Of a DNA stretch of 64,000 bases, positions 42,643 to 51,230 are shown in pieces. Source of the DNA: CATOSP01 sp965205385 (lineage in GTDB: Bacteria; Chloroflexota; Dehalococcoidia; Lucifugimonadales; UBA3495); NCBI GenBank assembly GCA_965205385.1, contig CBDBGS010000007.1, positions 930,001-994,000 of the forward strand, read 5' to 3'. The position numbers were made by a program, and so were the translations under genes. Positions within the stretch are counted from its first letter, which is position 1. Every line of letters starts with the position of its first letter. The notes under the pieces are model-generated. The model had not been told where the DNA came from. It saw only the letters and a program-made list of their open reading frames with translations, and searched no databases.

Positions 42643-43703
42643 CCACCGTCTCGAACACTCCTGACCCGGGCATTCCGCCGACGACCGGAGGACGCGGGAA
42701 ACCGCTTGTCCGGGTGGAGGGACTGACCAAGCTGTTCCCGGTGTCGAAGGGCATGTTCCGAGGCCCATCCGCCCACGTCCATGCCGTCGATGGCGTGAGC
42801 TTCGACCTGTTTGAGGGTGAAAGTTTCGGGCTCGTGGGCGAGTCGGGATGCGGCAAGACCACCATCGGTAAGATGTTGGTTAAACTGCTGGACCCATCGG
42901 AAGGAAGGGTCTTGTTCCGGGATAGTGACGGGACTTCGGGCGGCGGAAACGACGATTTCACGGACATAGTCAATACCAAGGGAAGGGACCTCAAGGCGTT
43001 CCGGCGCAGGGTCCAGATGATATTCCAGGACCCCTACGAGTCAATGAATCCCCGGCGGACCATATTCGACACCATAGCCGAGCCGCTGTCGGTGCAGGGG
43101 ATCGGAAATTCCCTGCACCGGTTGGAGCGTGTTCGCCAACTGCTCGAACTGGTCGGGCTTACGCCGGCCTCCAGTATGCTGTTCCGTTACCCGCACGAGC
43201 TATCCGGCGGGCAACGGCAACGGGTAGCCATCGCAAGGGCGCTGGTCGTCGAGCCGTCCTTCGTAGTCGCTGACGAGCCGACCTCGATGTTGGACGTGTC
43301 CTTCAGCGCTAGCATCATGAACCTGATGTCGGGACTGGCGGACCAGTTGGGTGTAACCTACCTGTACATCACCCATGACCTGGCGGTGGCAAGATACATG
43401 TGCCAACGGATAGCGGTCATGTACCTGGGGAAGATCGTGGAGTTGGCGGAGACCGAGGAACTATTGTCCAATCCGCTGCACCCCTACACGCGGGCGCTGC
43501 TATCGGCGGTGCCTGTCCCATCACCGGCGTTTCGACGTGACCCGGTGAACATATTGGGAGATGTGTCCACGCCCGTGGACCCTCACCCCAGGTGCCGGTT
43601 CCACGACCGCTGCCCGATGGCCGACCGGCGGTGCTACGACGAAGACCACCCACCGATGGAGGACCACGGAGGAGGACATCTGGTTGCCTGCTACCGTGTT
43701 TAG
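42639..43703 (+). CDS. ABC transporter ATPase, DppF/OppF type
   Basis: 354 residues from ATG 42639 (overlap ATGA with the previous gene, GGAGG upstream); a frame start at 42573 would lie inside the previous gene and is not favoured. Walker A VGESGCGKTTIGKM, the signature ELSGGQRQRVAIARAL, Walker B FVVADEPTSMLDVSF, H-loop YLYITHDLAVARYM. The C-terminal Cys motif CRFHDRCPMADRRC is present. Last gene of the importer operon. A CCCCTT...AAGGGG hairpin follows soon after the stop (near 43712-43729). Confidence 0.95.
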   Translation: MTTVSNTPDPGIPPTTGGRGKPLVRVEGLTKLFPVSKGMFRGPSAHVHAVDGVSFDLFEGESFGLVGESGCGKTTIGKMLVKLLDPSEGRVLFRDSDGTSGGGNDDFTDIVNTKGRDLKAFRRRVQMIFQDPYESMNPRRTIFDTIAEPLSVQGIGNSLHRLERVRQLLELVGLTPASSMLFRYPHELSGGQRQRVAIARALVVEPSFVVADEPTSMLDVSFSASIMNLMSGLADQLGVTYLYITHDLAVARYMCQRIAVMYLGKIVELAETEELLSNPLHPYTRALLSAVPVPSPAFRRDPVNILGDVSTPVDPHPRCRFHDRCPMADRRCYDEDHPPMEDHGGGHLVACYRV

Positions 43704-43784
43704 GGTATCTGGCCCCCTTGCGCGAAAGGGGAGGGTGACGGGGTTCACGGCCAGCCTAAAAACCCTGGGATGGAACTCTTAACG

Positions 43785-43813
43785 TTGACGGTCTATTTAC
43801 TCGCTGGTAGATT
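43785..43813 (+). promoter_or_regulatory. Sigma-70-like promoter before the Tag-like gene
   Basis: TTGACG (5 of 6), 17-bp spacer, TAGATT (4 of 6); transcript start expected near 43820. Confidence 0.55.
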
Positions 43814-43874
43814 ATTAGCGGACTAGCCTCTTAGCATCGACGAAACTCAGCCTCTTGTCCGGGAGCCTCCTATT

Positions 43875-44384
43875 TTGGCCCAACAGCACGACGCGCATGA
43901 AGATACGACTGCCTCTGGCGGGGATGACTCGCCACGCACCTGGTATTCGTCCAGCATATGGGGAAAGAGGCAACAAGACGACGACGCTCTTTTTGAGGTG
44001 ATGAGCCTGCAGGTATTCCAGGCCGGGCTCACTTGGAACATGGTGCTGCAGCGGCGGGATGCCTTCAGGCAGGGTTTCCGGGGTTGGAAGATTGACGCGG
44101 TGGCCGGGATGGGCCCTGGGGACGTGGACCTCTTGATAGGTGACCCGTCGATTATCCGCAACCGGAAGAAGATCGAAGCCTGCGTGGCCAACGCACGGAC
44201 CGTCCAATCGCTGCGTGACGAACACGGATCGTTCTGCAATTGGTTCTACAACGTGCTACCTGAGAACGACCTCGCGGGCCTTCAAGGGGCGTTGCGCAAG
44301 ACGTTTAAGTTCATGGGGCCGGAGATAGCCAGGATGTGGCTGCTGGCCTCCGGACGGCTGCCAGACGAACGCCGGGACGATTAG
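43875..44384 (+). CDS. Divergent Tag-like (3-methyladenine glycosylase I fold) protein
   Basis: 169 residues from TTG 43875. The central part aligns well with Tag: FQAGLTWNMVLQRRDAFRQG, IIRNRKKIEACVANARTVQS, GSFCNWFY and FMGPEIARMWLLASGRL. Key parts differ from E. coli Tag. The region of catalytic Glu38 reads SLQVFQAGL with Gln in its place, the N-terminal Cys/His and C-terminal His/Cys zinc ligands are absent, and the N-terminus is unlike the family. So base-excision activity is doubtful; it may bind damaged DNA or act on another lesion. Own promoter upstream. Confidence 0.75.
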   Translation: MAQQHDAHEDTTASGGDDSPRTWYSSSIWGKRQQDDDALFEVMSLQVFQAGLTWNMVLQRRDAFRQGFRGWKIDAVAGMGPGDVDLLIGDPSIIRNRKKIEACVANARTVQSLRDEHGSFCNWFYNVLPENDLAGLQGALRKTFKFMGPEIARMWLLASGRLPDERRDD

Positions 44385-44440
44385 CGGGAAACTTTAATTC
44401 GTCCAACGACACACTTAGTTCCACAACCGGGGGGAGGCGC

Positions 44441-45553
44441 ATGGTATCTCCAACGGTAGTCCCAGCGGACACGGTACAGATGGACCCTGAGGGCATCACG
44501 CGAGTAGAGGACTTGTTCAGGGAGCAGATTTCCGGCGGGAAGCACCCTGGCGCGTTGCTGGCGGTGTACCGGCATGGCAAGTTGGTCTTGGACTTGCATG
44601 GCGGGATGGCGGACGCCGACGCCGGCAAGCCGGTGGAGAGCGACACCATGTTCGTTCTGTTTTCGTCCACCAAACCGCTTACGGCCTCGTGTGTGCATGT
44701 CCTTTGGGATCGCGGCAAACTGGACTGGGACGACCCGATTGCCAAGCACTGGCCCGAGTTCGCGAGAAACGGCAAGGAAGATGTCACCGTCAGGCATGTG
44801 CTGACCCACCAGGGCGGCTTCCCGGACTCCCCTCCGGAACTGACCTGGGACACCTGGCAGGACTGGGAAACGGTGGTGAAGGGGATGGAAGACATTAGGC
44901 CGGACTATCCCACCGGAAAAGTGCTGGCCTATCACCCACGCAATTTCGGCTGGGTCCTGGGCGAACTCGTGCGCCGAGTCGATGGCCGCCCCATCAGCCG
45001 GTTCCTCCGTGAAGAAGTGACCGGGCCCCTTGGGATGGAAGACACATTCCTGGGTATTCCGCCCTCGCTGGAGGAACGTGTATCCAGGTTGCACGCTATG
45101 GAAGACTGCGATCAGCCCTCGCAGGTAATCAACTACAACAGGCCCGAGGTGCATCAATCGGTGTTGCCCGCTGGCGGAGGCATCGCCACGGCCCGGGACG
45201 TGGCGAGATTTTACGCCATGATGGAAGGCCGGGGCGAGTTGGACGGGGTGCGGGTACTATCGGCTGACACGGTGGCCGAGGTGACCAAGGTCCAGGTGGA
45301 GGGGATGGACTCGAACAACGGACGGTCCTCCCGCCGCTCGTTGGGGCTTTCCCTGGGAGACCCCAGGATGGCGCCCGCCATGAGCAACGACGTGCGCACC
45401 TTCGGCCACGGAGGGGCGGGGACTTCAGTCTGCTGGACCGACCCCGACCTGGGGCTGTCGATGGTCTACATTACCAATGGGTTCCGCGACGATCTAACCA
45501 ACTACCCCAGGCTGTCGTCCATTTCCAGGGCCGTCAGGGAAGCTTGCCGGTAG
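44441..45553 (+). CDS. Serine hydrolase, beta-lactamase/esterase (class C) fold
   Basis: 370 residues from ATG 44441 with GGGGGAGG just upstream; the longer frame from 44336 overlaps the Tag-like gene. Active-site SxxK is FSSTKPLT (about residue 75), the Tyr motif is AYHPRNFGWVLGEL, and the third motif is GHGGAGTS. Other family parts are RHVLTHQGGFPD and LPAGGGIATARDVARFYAMM. No signal peptide, so it is more likely a cytoplasmic esterase or peptidase (EstB-like) than a periplasmic beta-lactamase. Convergent with the exonuclease gene, 6 bp apart. Confidence 0.88.
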   Translation: MVSPTVVPADTVQMDPEGITRVEDLFREQISGGKHPGALLAVYRHGKLVLDLHGGMADADAGKPVESDTMFVLFSSTKPLTASCVHVLWDRGKLDWDDPIAKHWPEFARNGKEDVTVRHVLTHQGGFPDSPPELTWDTWQDWETVVKGMEDIRPDYPTGKVLAYHPRNFGWVLGELVRRVDGRPISRFLREEVTGPLGMEDTFLGIPPSLEERVSRLHAMEDCDQPSQVINYNRPEVHQSVLPAGGGIATARDVARFYAMMEGRGELDGVRVLSADTVAEVTKVQVEGMDSNNGRSSRRSLGLSLGDPRMAPAMSNDVRTFGHGGAGTSVCWTDPDLGLSMVYITNGFRDDLTNYPRLSSISRAVREACR

Positions 45554-45559
45554 GCGTTA

Positions 45560-46432
45560 TCAGCGCCATTGGTGCGGAGAGTCCGCCAGGGCTGTAAACC
45601 CTAACTCGGCGCACAGAGCTTGATGCTCGTGTTTGGGGGCGCCCTGCCATTCCAGGCGCTCCAGGTCCTCCGATAGGGGTACATCCAGGCGCAGGGTTGC
45701 CAATTCTTTGTAGAGGATTGCGTCGCCGCGCCTTTCGGCCAGGCTGGCGGCAACAGCCTTGCCACCTCTTGGGCTCACTTCCCAATCGTTCCAATCGTCG
45801 GGGACCTGTTCTATGTGATGATAGCGGTCCAAGACCAACGCGGTTGTCTTCGCGCCCCACCGTGGGATTCCCGGAATTCCGTCGGCGGAGTCGCCCACCA
45901 GGGCCAGATAATCGGGAATGGACGCGGGCCAGACGCCGAACTTCTCGTGGACACCGGCTTCTTCCATGATGGCCCTGCGCCTGCGGTCGAGGCAGACTAC
46001 GCGATTGCCTCGGACGAGCTGGGTCATGTCCTTATCCGGCGAACAGATCACCACCTGTTCCATACCTGGCGCATCGCCCCAACGCGCTGTTGCGGTGGCG
46101 ATGGCGTCGTCGGCCTCGAACTCCACCATTGGCCAGACGACCACTCCCAACGCGGATACCGCCCGTTCGGCCAGATCGAACTGGACTCTCAGGTCATCTG
46201 GCACACCTTCGCCGGTCTTGTATCCGGGGAAAAGCCCGTTCCGGAAAGACTCGACCACGTGGTCGAAGGCGCAGGCAAGATGCGTGACGGCGTCTTCCCG
46301 GAGCAGGGACAGCATGGTCTGGACCAGGCCCCTGACCGCGGCCACGGGACGTCCGTCAGGAGCCTCGGTATAAGGCATTGCGAAGTGGGCGCGGAACAAC
46401 TCGTAAGTCCCGTCAACCAGGTGGAGTTTCAT
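45560..46432 (-). CDS. 5'-3' exonuclease (PolA N-terminal/FEN-like)
   Basis: 290 residues. N-terminus LHLVDGTYELFRAHFA carries the first metal-binding Asp. More acidic ligands are in VEFEADDAIATATARW and VVICSPDKDMTQLV. The helix-hairpin-helix ALVGDSADGIPGIPRWGAKT binds DNA. It corresponds to the stand-alone 5' nuclease domain of DNA polymerase I, used to remove RNA primers and flaps. Likely accessory to replication or repair. Confidence 0.9.
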   Translation of the reverse strand: MKLHLVDGTYELFRAHFAMPYTEAPDGRPVAAVRGLVQTMLSLLREDAVTHLACAFDHVVESFRNGLFPGYKTGEGVPDDLRVQFDLAERAVSALGVVVWPMVEFEADDAIATATARWGDAPGMEQVVICSPDKDMTQLVRGNRVVCLDRRRRAIMEEAGVHEKFGVWPASIPDYLALVGDSADGIPGIPRWGAKTTALVLDRYHHIEQVPDDWNDWEVSPRGGKAVAASLAERRGDAILYKELATLRLDVPLSEDLERLEWQGAPKHEHQALCAELGFTALADSPHQWR

Positions 46433-46793
46433 CGTGATCCCCCTTCGTGGGTTTCCAGGAAAGTCTCCATTTAGGATATCACGGTGAAACTATTGAAGAA
46501 TGGGGTCTCTGGTGGGGTATGGCCGCCTTTTCCGAAAGAGGGCGGATAGCGCGTGAAGTGGGGAGACCGAAATCCCCCTCAATCCCTCTTTCGAAAGGGG
46601 GAGGGTAGTGCGTTACGGGCAAGACTAAACGATCTTGGCGGGTCTAAGCCGGACCATTGGCAGGGTTGGAAATTAAAAGGGGGACCGCCGGAGACAGCGC
46701 GATTTGAGAGGTGATAACCGAGGCAATTAGAGGGGGAGGTTGCCCCGCTTACCGCCCCCACGGGCATCAGGTAAGCGGGGCATCTGGTGGCGT
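46433..46793. other. Intergenic region with two kinds of hairpin repeat
   Basis: 361 bp. It holds a CCCTCTTTCGAAAGGG-type repeat at about 46587-46608, of the same kind as in the DUF6504 gene tail (54524-54598), and the strong hairpin 46742-46781 described separately. No gene seen. Confidence 0.55.
46742..46781. terminator. 12-bp stem hairpin after the cohesin gene
   Basis: GCCCCGCTTACC pairs perfectly with GGTAAGCGGGGC around a 16-base loop, 12 bp beyond the minus-strand stop codon. No U-run follows, so termination would be factor-dependent or the hairpin may simply protect the mRNA. Confidence 0.5.
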
Positions 46794-47603
46794 TTAGTTG
46801 ACGAAGTTCAAGCCGGGGGACGTAACCTCGAGTCCGTCAACGACGAACTCTCCTTGACTGGTCTCGGCCAGCAAGTCCAGGAGGGAAGCCGCATCGTGGG
46901 CATACACGTTTTGTAGTTCCAGCGGACCCTCTGTGGCTTCTGAGTCCAGTACCTCGAAGGTGAAAACGGCCACAGCGCCGTCTCCTGTAATACCCTCGGT
47001 GTTAATCAGCGCGGTCCAGACACGGCCCGGTGTCCGGGAACCGGAGTCGATCAGGGACTCTCCAGCCAAGTCCCCTTTCTTGACTTCCACTAGATTTAGC
47101 ATCTGTGGCTCATAGACTAGGACAAATTCCAGGCTGCCCACGTTCTGGGCGCGTGACAGTAGCACCGGGACCTCGATCCTGGATGGAGCGGCTGCGGTTG
47201 GCGGCGGAATTGGCGTCGGATCAGGCGCGGCGGTCGGAGCAGGAGTGGGCGCAACCTCCGGTACCTGGATTGGGGTGATCAGCGGCGCCTTTGTCGCTTC
47301 CACCCTGGCCACCAATGGGGCAAGGGTCGGCTCGACAATTCGTATTGGGGCCTTGGTGGATACCACCGGGTCATTATCTTTGATGGACACCATCGGGGCC
47401 TTGGCTTTGGCCGGTTCCTCCTTGGCTACCGTCTGCGGCTCCGGTGTCGATTGGGCAGCCTCAACGGGGTCGGACCCGCGTCCCACGAACATGACCAGGA
47501 CCAAGATGCCGACGGCCATGATCGCCGACACTCCCCCGAATAGAAGGATCCGCCTCCAATAGGTACCAACGAAATAGAGTGCAATAGTTAACCACCACTT
47601 CAT
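46794..47603 (-). CDS. Membrane-anchored cohesin-domain protein
   Basis: 269 residues. One membrane helix near residues 18-42 (ILLFGGVSAIMAVGILVLVM), then a 90-residue linker rich in Pro, Ala and Thr (APTPAPTAAPDPTPIPPPTA), and a C-terminal cohesin-like domain from about residue 138: SRIEVPVLLSRAQNVGSLEF, LVYEPQMLNLVEVKKGDLAG, GDGAVAVFTFEVLDSEATEG. Cohesins bind dockerins. A cohesin-plus-dockerin protein is encoded 10 bp upstream, so this protein may tether it to the cell surface. Confidence 0.78.
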   Translation of the reverse strand: MKWWLTIALYFVGTYWRRILLFGGVSAIMAVGILVLVMFVGRGSDPVEAAQSTPEPQTVAKEEPAKAKAPMVSIKDNDPVVSTKAPIRIVEPTLAPLVARVEATKAPLITPIQVPEVAPTPAPTAAPDPTPIPPPTAAAPSRIEVPVLLSRAQNVGSLEFVLVYEPQMLNLVEVKKGDLAGESLIDSGSRTPGRVWTALINTEGITGDGAVAVFTFEVLDSEATEGPLELQNVYAHDAASLLDLLAETSQGEFVVDGLEVTSPGLNFVN

Positions 47604-47613
47604 ATCACTTCAC

Positions 47614-50600
47614 CTACCCGCGCCTGGCCAGATTGAGTACTTGCATTGAGTCAACCGGGGTTACACGCCCATCCCCGTTCACGTCCATAACTAGGTCCTC
47701 GTTCACCAGTCCGGTGAACATCCTCATGGCGATCAGGGCGTCTACGGCGGTTATCCTACCGTCGCCGTTGCCGTCCCCCACTCCGGCGGCATCCACGGTC
47801 AACGATCCATGGTGGACGTCGATAGAGCGCCGCGCGCCGCTGAAGTCGCTGACTTCCATGTCGGTGAGGGTGATATCGCTATAGCTGCCTCGCTCTCCGA
47901 CGATCCTGAATTCGATCACCGCGGCAGAACCGTCACCGCTGACTGCATCATGGGCGGCTGCTCCGATGCGGATCAGGCCCGGCGTGGCGGCGTTGAAGCT
48001 AAAGGTTGCGGGGGACATTCGAGCGCCCCGGTATACCCTGACCGCTCGAGCCACGGCGGGATTGTAGTTGAGGTTAAAGCCGAGGCTGCCTACCTGCTCG
48101 GCCTGTTCCAGCCGGATGGGCACCAAAACCGTCGCCCCCGGCGCGGCTATCCTTGAGCCGACCCTGAGCGCTGCCCCGGATGGTACTGGGGGGGTCTCGG
48201 GTTGGGTCTGGGTCTCGGGAGCCGCGACCGGGCTTTCAGGCGTAGCCCCAGGTACGGTCTCCGTTACCGGGGTGTCGGGCAGCTCTCCCCGCCTCATGGT
48301 GACCTTGTAAGTCCCAACCGGGTCTTCCACTAGCGCCGCTCCGGTGACCAGGACGATGTAGTCGCCCTTGGCCGGAGCGGTCCATTCCAGGGCGTCCCCG
48401 GAACCGTAGGTGGTCTTGGTGAACCCGGAGTCATGGTTGGAGATGGTCATGATCACCGATTCGGCGGTGCCCAATTCTACGATCAGGGAATAGGTTGAGT
48501 CCTTTTCAGCCGGGAATAGGAAGTAGTCCTGGTCGTCCGCGGGGCTGATAGCCGCCGAAATGGCGCTGCCAACACCGATCCTGGTGGCGAACCGGTAGTC
48601 GTCTTCGTGACGGTCCTCCAGCGAGGTGTCGGCGGCGATTTCCAGCGTATAGGTGCCGGAGCCTTCGATCACCATCGGAGACTTGGAGACGAGGAGGAAA
48701 TACTCACCCTCGTCGGGTGCGACCCAGACCACGTCCAAGCCCTGGCCGAAGTTGGTGGCCAGGACGCCGCTATGGCCGCCCTCGCCCTCTACCGTCAGAG
48801 ACACCGCTTCGAGACCGTCATAGGCAAGGGTGAAGGTGTACTCTACCCCGCGTTTGGCATCGAAGGAGAAGTAGTCCTGGTCATCCTCGGGGCTGATCGC
48901 TCCTGAGACGAGATTTCCGTAGCCTACGGTCGTGGCGCCGGAGCGGTCGTCGCCGTGCCGGTCCTGGAGGGAGTTGTTTCCGTCCACGCGCAGGTTGTAG
49001 GTGCCGACGGCCTCGTCACGCTGGGAGAGCCCCGACGCGATTACGTAGTACGTACCGTCGTCGGGTGCGGTCCAGACGACGCCTCCTCCCACGTCATCCG
49101 TGCTAGTCTCTATTTCCCGGTCGGAACTGGCGATTTGCACTCTAAGGCCGGGGATAGACCCGAGAGAAGCCACCACGGTGTAGCTGACTCCCCGTTGGGC
49201 AGTGAACTCAAAATGGTCACGGTCACCTGCAGGGCTTATTGCGGCGGCCATGCCGATTCCCAGATGAATGGGAGTTGCGTTCCCCTTGGTGTCGGCGTGG
49301 CGGTCCTGCGTCGTATTGTCGCTTTCAACCTCGATGTTGTATGAGCCGACCGCACTGTAATCTTGAGACAGTCCTGAAACTACCACGTAATAGGTACCCT
49401 CTGATGGAGCGATCCAACCCATCCCAGTAGTGATGTCTTCCGAATTCGCCTCAGTGACACCATCGGAATTCTTAACTAAGATTCTCAATCCAGGGATTGA
49501 GCCCAATGACGCTTGTAATGTGTACTGGACGCCACGCAGTGCAACGATACTGAAATAATCTTTATCTCCAGGAGGGCTAATGGATGCCGCCATGCCTACT
49601 CCCAAATTCACCGGAGAGGCGCCGCTCATCGTGTCGGCGTGGCGGTCTTGCAAGGTGGTGTCGCCGGTAATCCTGAAGTTGTAAGCCACCACCGGGTCCT
49701 TGAGTTGGAGTGAGGCGGAAATTCCGATGTACATCTCTCCCTGAGTGGAAGCGGTCCACTCGAGGCTTGAGCCTATGCCCCTGTTGGTACCCTCGATCTC
49801 GTTGGAACCGTTACGCACTTCAATGTGGACCGCGCCGCCCTCAGCCAGGTCCGCCTCTATGGCGTATTTGACGCCCCTTTGGACCGAGAGCGAGAAGTAG
49901 TCTTTGTCGTCCCGGGGGCTGACGGCTCCCTGGAGGAAGTTGCCCAGAATGACCGGCTGAGCGCTGCTCTGGCTTTCGGAGTATCGGTCCCTTAGCGTGG
50001 AGTCTTGGTCTACGCTAAGGGTATAGGCTCCGACTGGCTGTCTTGCCAGGGGGCTGCCGGTCAAGGTGATGTAGTAGAGACCGGCGGTGGAGGCAATCCA
50101 TTCCAGCGAACTGCCCTGGCCTTTGTTGGTGGCCAGGACCATCCCGCCCTGGTCGGTAACCTCGATCCTGAGGACGTCCATCCCATCGAGGGATGCGTCG
50201 AAGGTGTATTTCGCGCCGCGAACTGCGTCGAAGTTGAAGAAGTCATAGTCGTCTCCGCCGTCTACGGTGCCCGAGAAGCCGGGCTGGTTGGACCAGGGGC
50301 TGATGGCTCCCTGGTACTGGCTCCCGAAGGTCATTCTTTCCGATTGGTCCCGCGCGTCTAGGTGAAAGTCTTCCAGGTTGGCCTCTTCGTGGACCGTGAG
50401 CCTGTATTGCCCGAGGTATGGATTGGTGTTTCCTGTCGCATACGCTGTTGAGACTGTAAAGAAGTAGGTGTCGGCGGTCCGCGCAACCCATGTGACGATC
50501 TTCATGCCTTCCGTCCGGGATTCCACCTGTCCGTCAGAGATAGTGGAGCCGCGGGCAGCGGAATTGAGAACCTTGATTTGGGCGTCTTTGAGGGTGTCGT

Positions 50601-50886
50601 CCCCTCTATCTACGAATTCCAATTCGAAGGTGTAACGGATGCCCCGCCGAGTCTCGAACTTGAAATAGTCTACGTCCAGCAAGTCCGTATCGCTGTTGAT
50701 GGTCCCGAGCCTGGGGGCGCCGTCGGTCCTGAGGAGGGTAGCTTCGGACCTCTTGTCGCTATAATCGTCCGCCTTGGCCTGGATTGGCGAGGCGGGGGAC
50801 AAGGCCAGAAGGGCGACCAGGAATACGGATAGTACGAGGACTTTGGCTAGTGCTCCGCGCAGCTTTGATCGGTACCGCATCTCCAT
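47614..50886 (-). CDS. Large secreted protein: seven PPC-like repeats, cohesin and type-I dockerin
   Basis: 1090 residues with a signal peptide (VLVLSVFLVALLALSPASP). Seven PPC-like (bacterial pre-peptidase C-terminal) beta-sandwich repeats of about 115 residues fill residues 50-880; their shared core is AISPxDDxDYFSFxAxRG followed by EWTAPxxGxYYV. A Pro/Thr linker precedes a cohesin-like domain (about 905-1030; LVPIRLEQAEQVGSLGFNLN). The C-terminus is a type-I dockerin with two calcium loops (GDGNGDGRITAVDALIAM and DVNGDGRVTPVDSMQVLN). No catalytic domain. It looks like a scaffold or adhesin. Having both cohesin and dockerin could allow chains or docking to the neighbouring anchored cohesin. 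Confidence 0.85.
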   Translation of the reverse strand: MEMRYRSKLRGALAKVLVLSVFLVALLALSPASPIQAKADDYSDKRSEATLLRTDGAPRLGTINSDTDLLDVDYFKFETRRGIRYTFELEFVDRGDDTLKDAQIKVLNSAARGSTISDGQVESRTEGMKIVTWVARTADTYFFTVSTAYATGNTNPYLGQYRLTVHEEANLEDFHLDARDQSERMTFGSQYQGAISPWSNQPGFSGTVDGGDDYDFFNFDAVRGAKYTFDASLDGMDVLRIEVTDQGGMVLATNKGQGSSLEWIASTAGLYYITLTGSPLARQPVGAYTLSVDQDSTLRDRYSESQSSAQPVILGNFLQGAVSPRDDKDYFSLSVQRGVKYAIEADLAEGGAVHIEVRNGSNEIEGTNRGIGSSLEWTASTQGEMYIGISASLQLKDPVVAYNFRITGDTTLQDRHADTMSGASPVNLGVGMAASISPPGDKDYFSIVALRGVQYTLQASLGSIPGLRILVKNSDGVTEANSEDITTGMGWIAPSEGTYYVVVSGLSQDYSAVGSYNIEVESDNTTQDRHADTKGNATPIHLGIGMAAAISPAGDRDHFEFTAQRGVSYTVVASLGSIPGLRVQIASSDREIETSTDDVGGGVVWTAPDDGTYYVIASGLSQRDEAVGTYNLRVDGNNSLQDRHGDDRSGATTVGYGNLVSGAISPEDDQDYFSFDAKRGVEYTFTLAYDGLEAVSLTVEGEGGHSGVLATNFGQGLDVVWVAPDEGEYFLLVSKSPMVIEGSGTYTLEIAADTSLEDRHEDDYRFATRIGVGSAISAAISPADDQDYFLFPAEKDSTYSLIVELGTAESVIMTISNHDSGFTKTTYGSGDALEWTAPAKGDYIVLVTGAALVEDPVGTYKVTMRRGELPDTPVTETVPGATPESPVAAPETQTQPETPPVPSGAALRVGSRIAAPGATVLVPIRLEQAEQVGSLGFNLNYNPAVARAVRVYRGARMSPATFSFNAATPGLIRIGAAAHDAVSGDGSAAVIEFRIVGERGSYSDITLTDMEVSDFSGARRSIDVHHGSLTVDAAGVGDGNGDGRITAVDALIAMRMFTGLVNEDLVMDVNGDGRVTPVDSMQVLNLARRG

Positions 50887-51230
50887 TCACCCCTCCCGCT
50901 CTGTTGGCTGCGGGTCCATTCGATTTGAGCTCTGGGTATCTCTTACCTGCGCGTGTCGTTTGCCTTGGTGCAATCGTGGGTTGCGCAGGGCGGTGACCCG
51001 TGTTGGTTGGAATTTGGAATTATTATAAGAACGACTCTTTTGGCGAGTCAATTGAATGATTGACGGGTATCAAGCAGTTTTCGGCGTTTGGGTATCCCAC
51101 CGGCCATTGCGATGAAAATCCCAACCCCGTCTTTCCGGGCTTGACCCGGAATCCAGGAATTCTCGGGCAATACCATATTCCGGGTGGGGCGGTTTCTGGA
51201 TTCCAGCTTTGGCTGGAACGACGGAGAAGG
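50887..51230. other. Intergenic region with paired hairpin repeat
   Basis: 344 bp between the divergently placed scaffold start and the dnaE2 end. At about 51137-51224 two hairpins face each other (CTTTCCGGGCTTGACCCGGA and GGATTCCAGCTTTGGCTGGA), the same arrangement as the core of MITE family A but without its ends. The promoter of the scaffold gene must lie near 50890-51010; not resolved. Confidence 0.55.
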
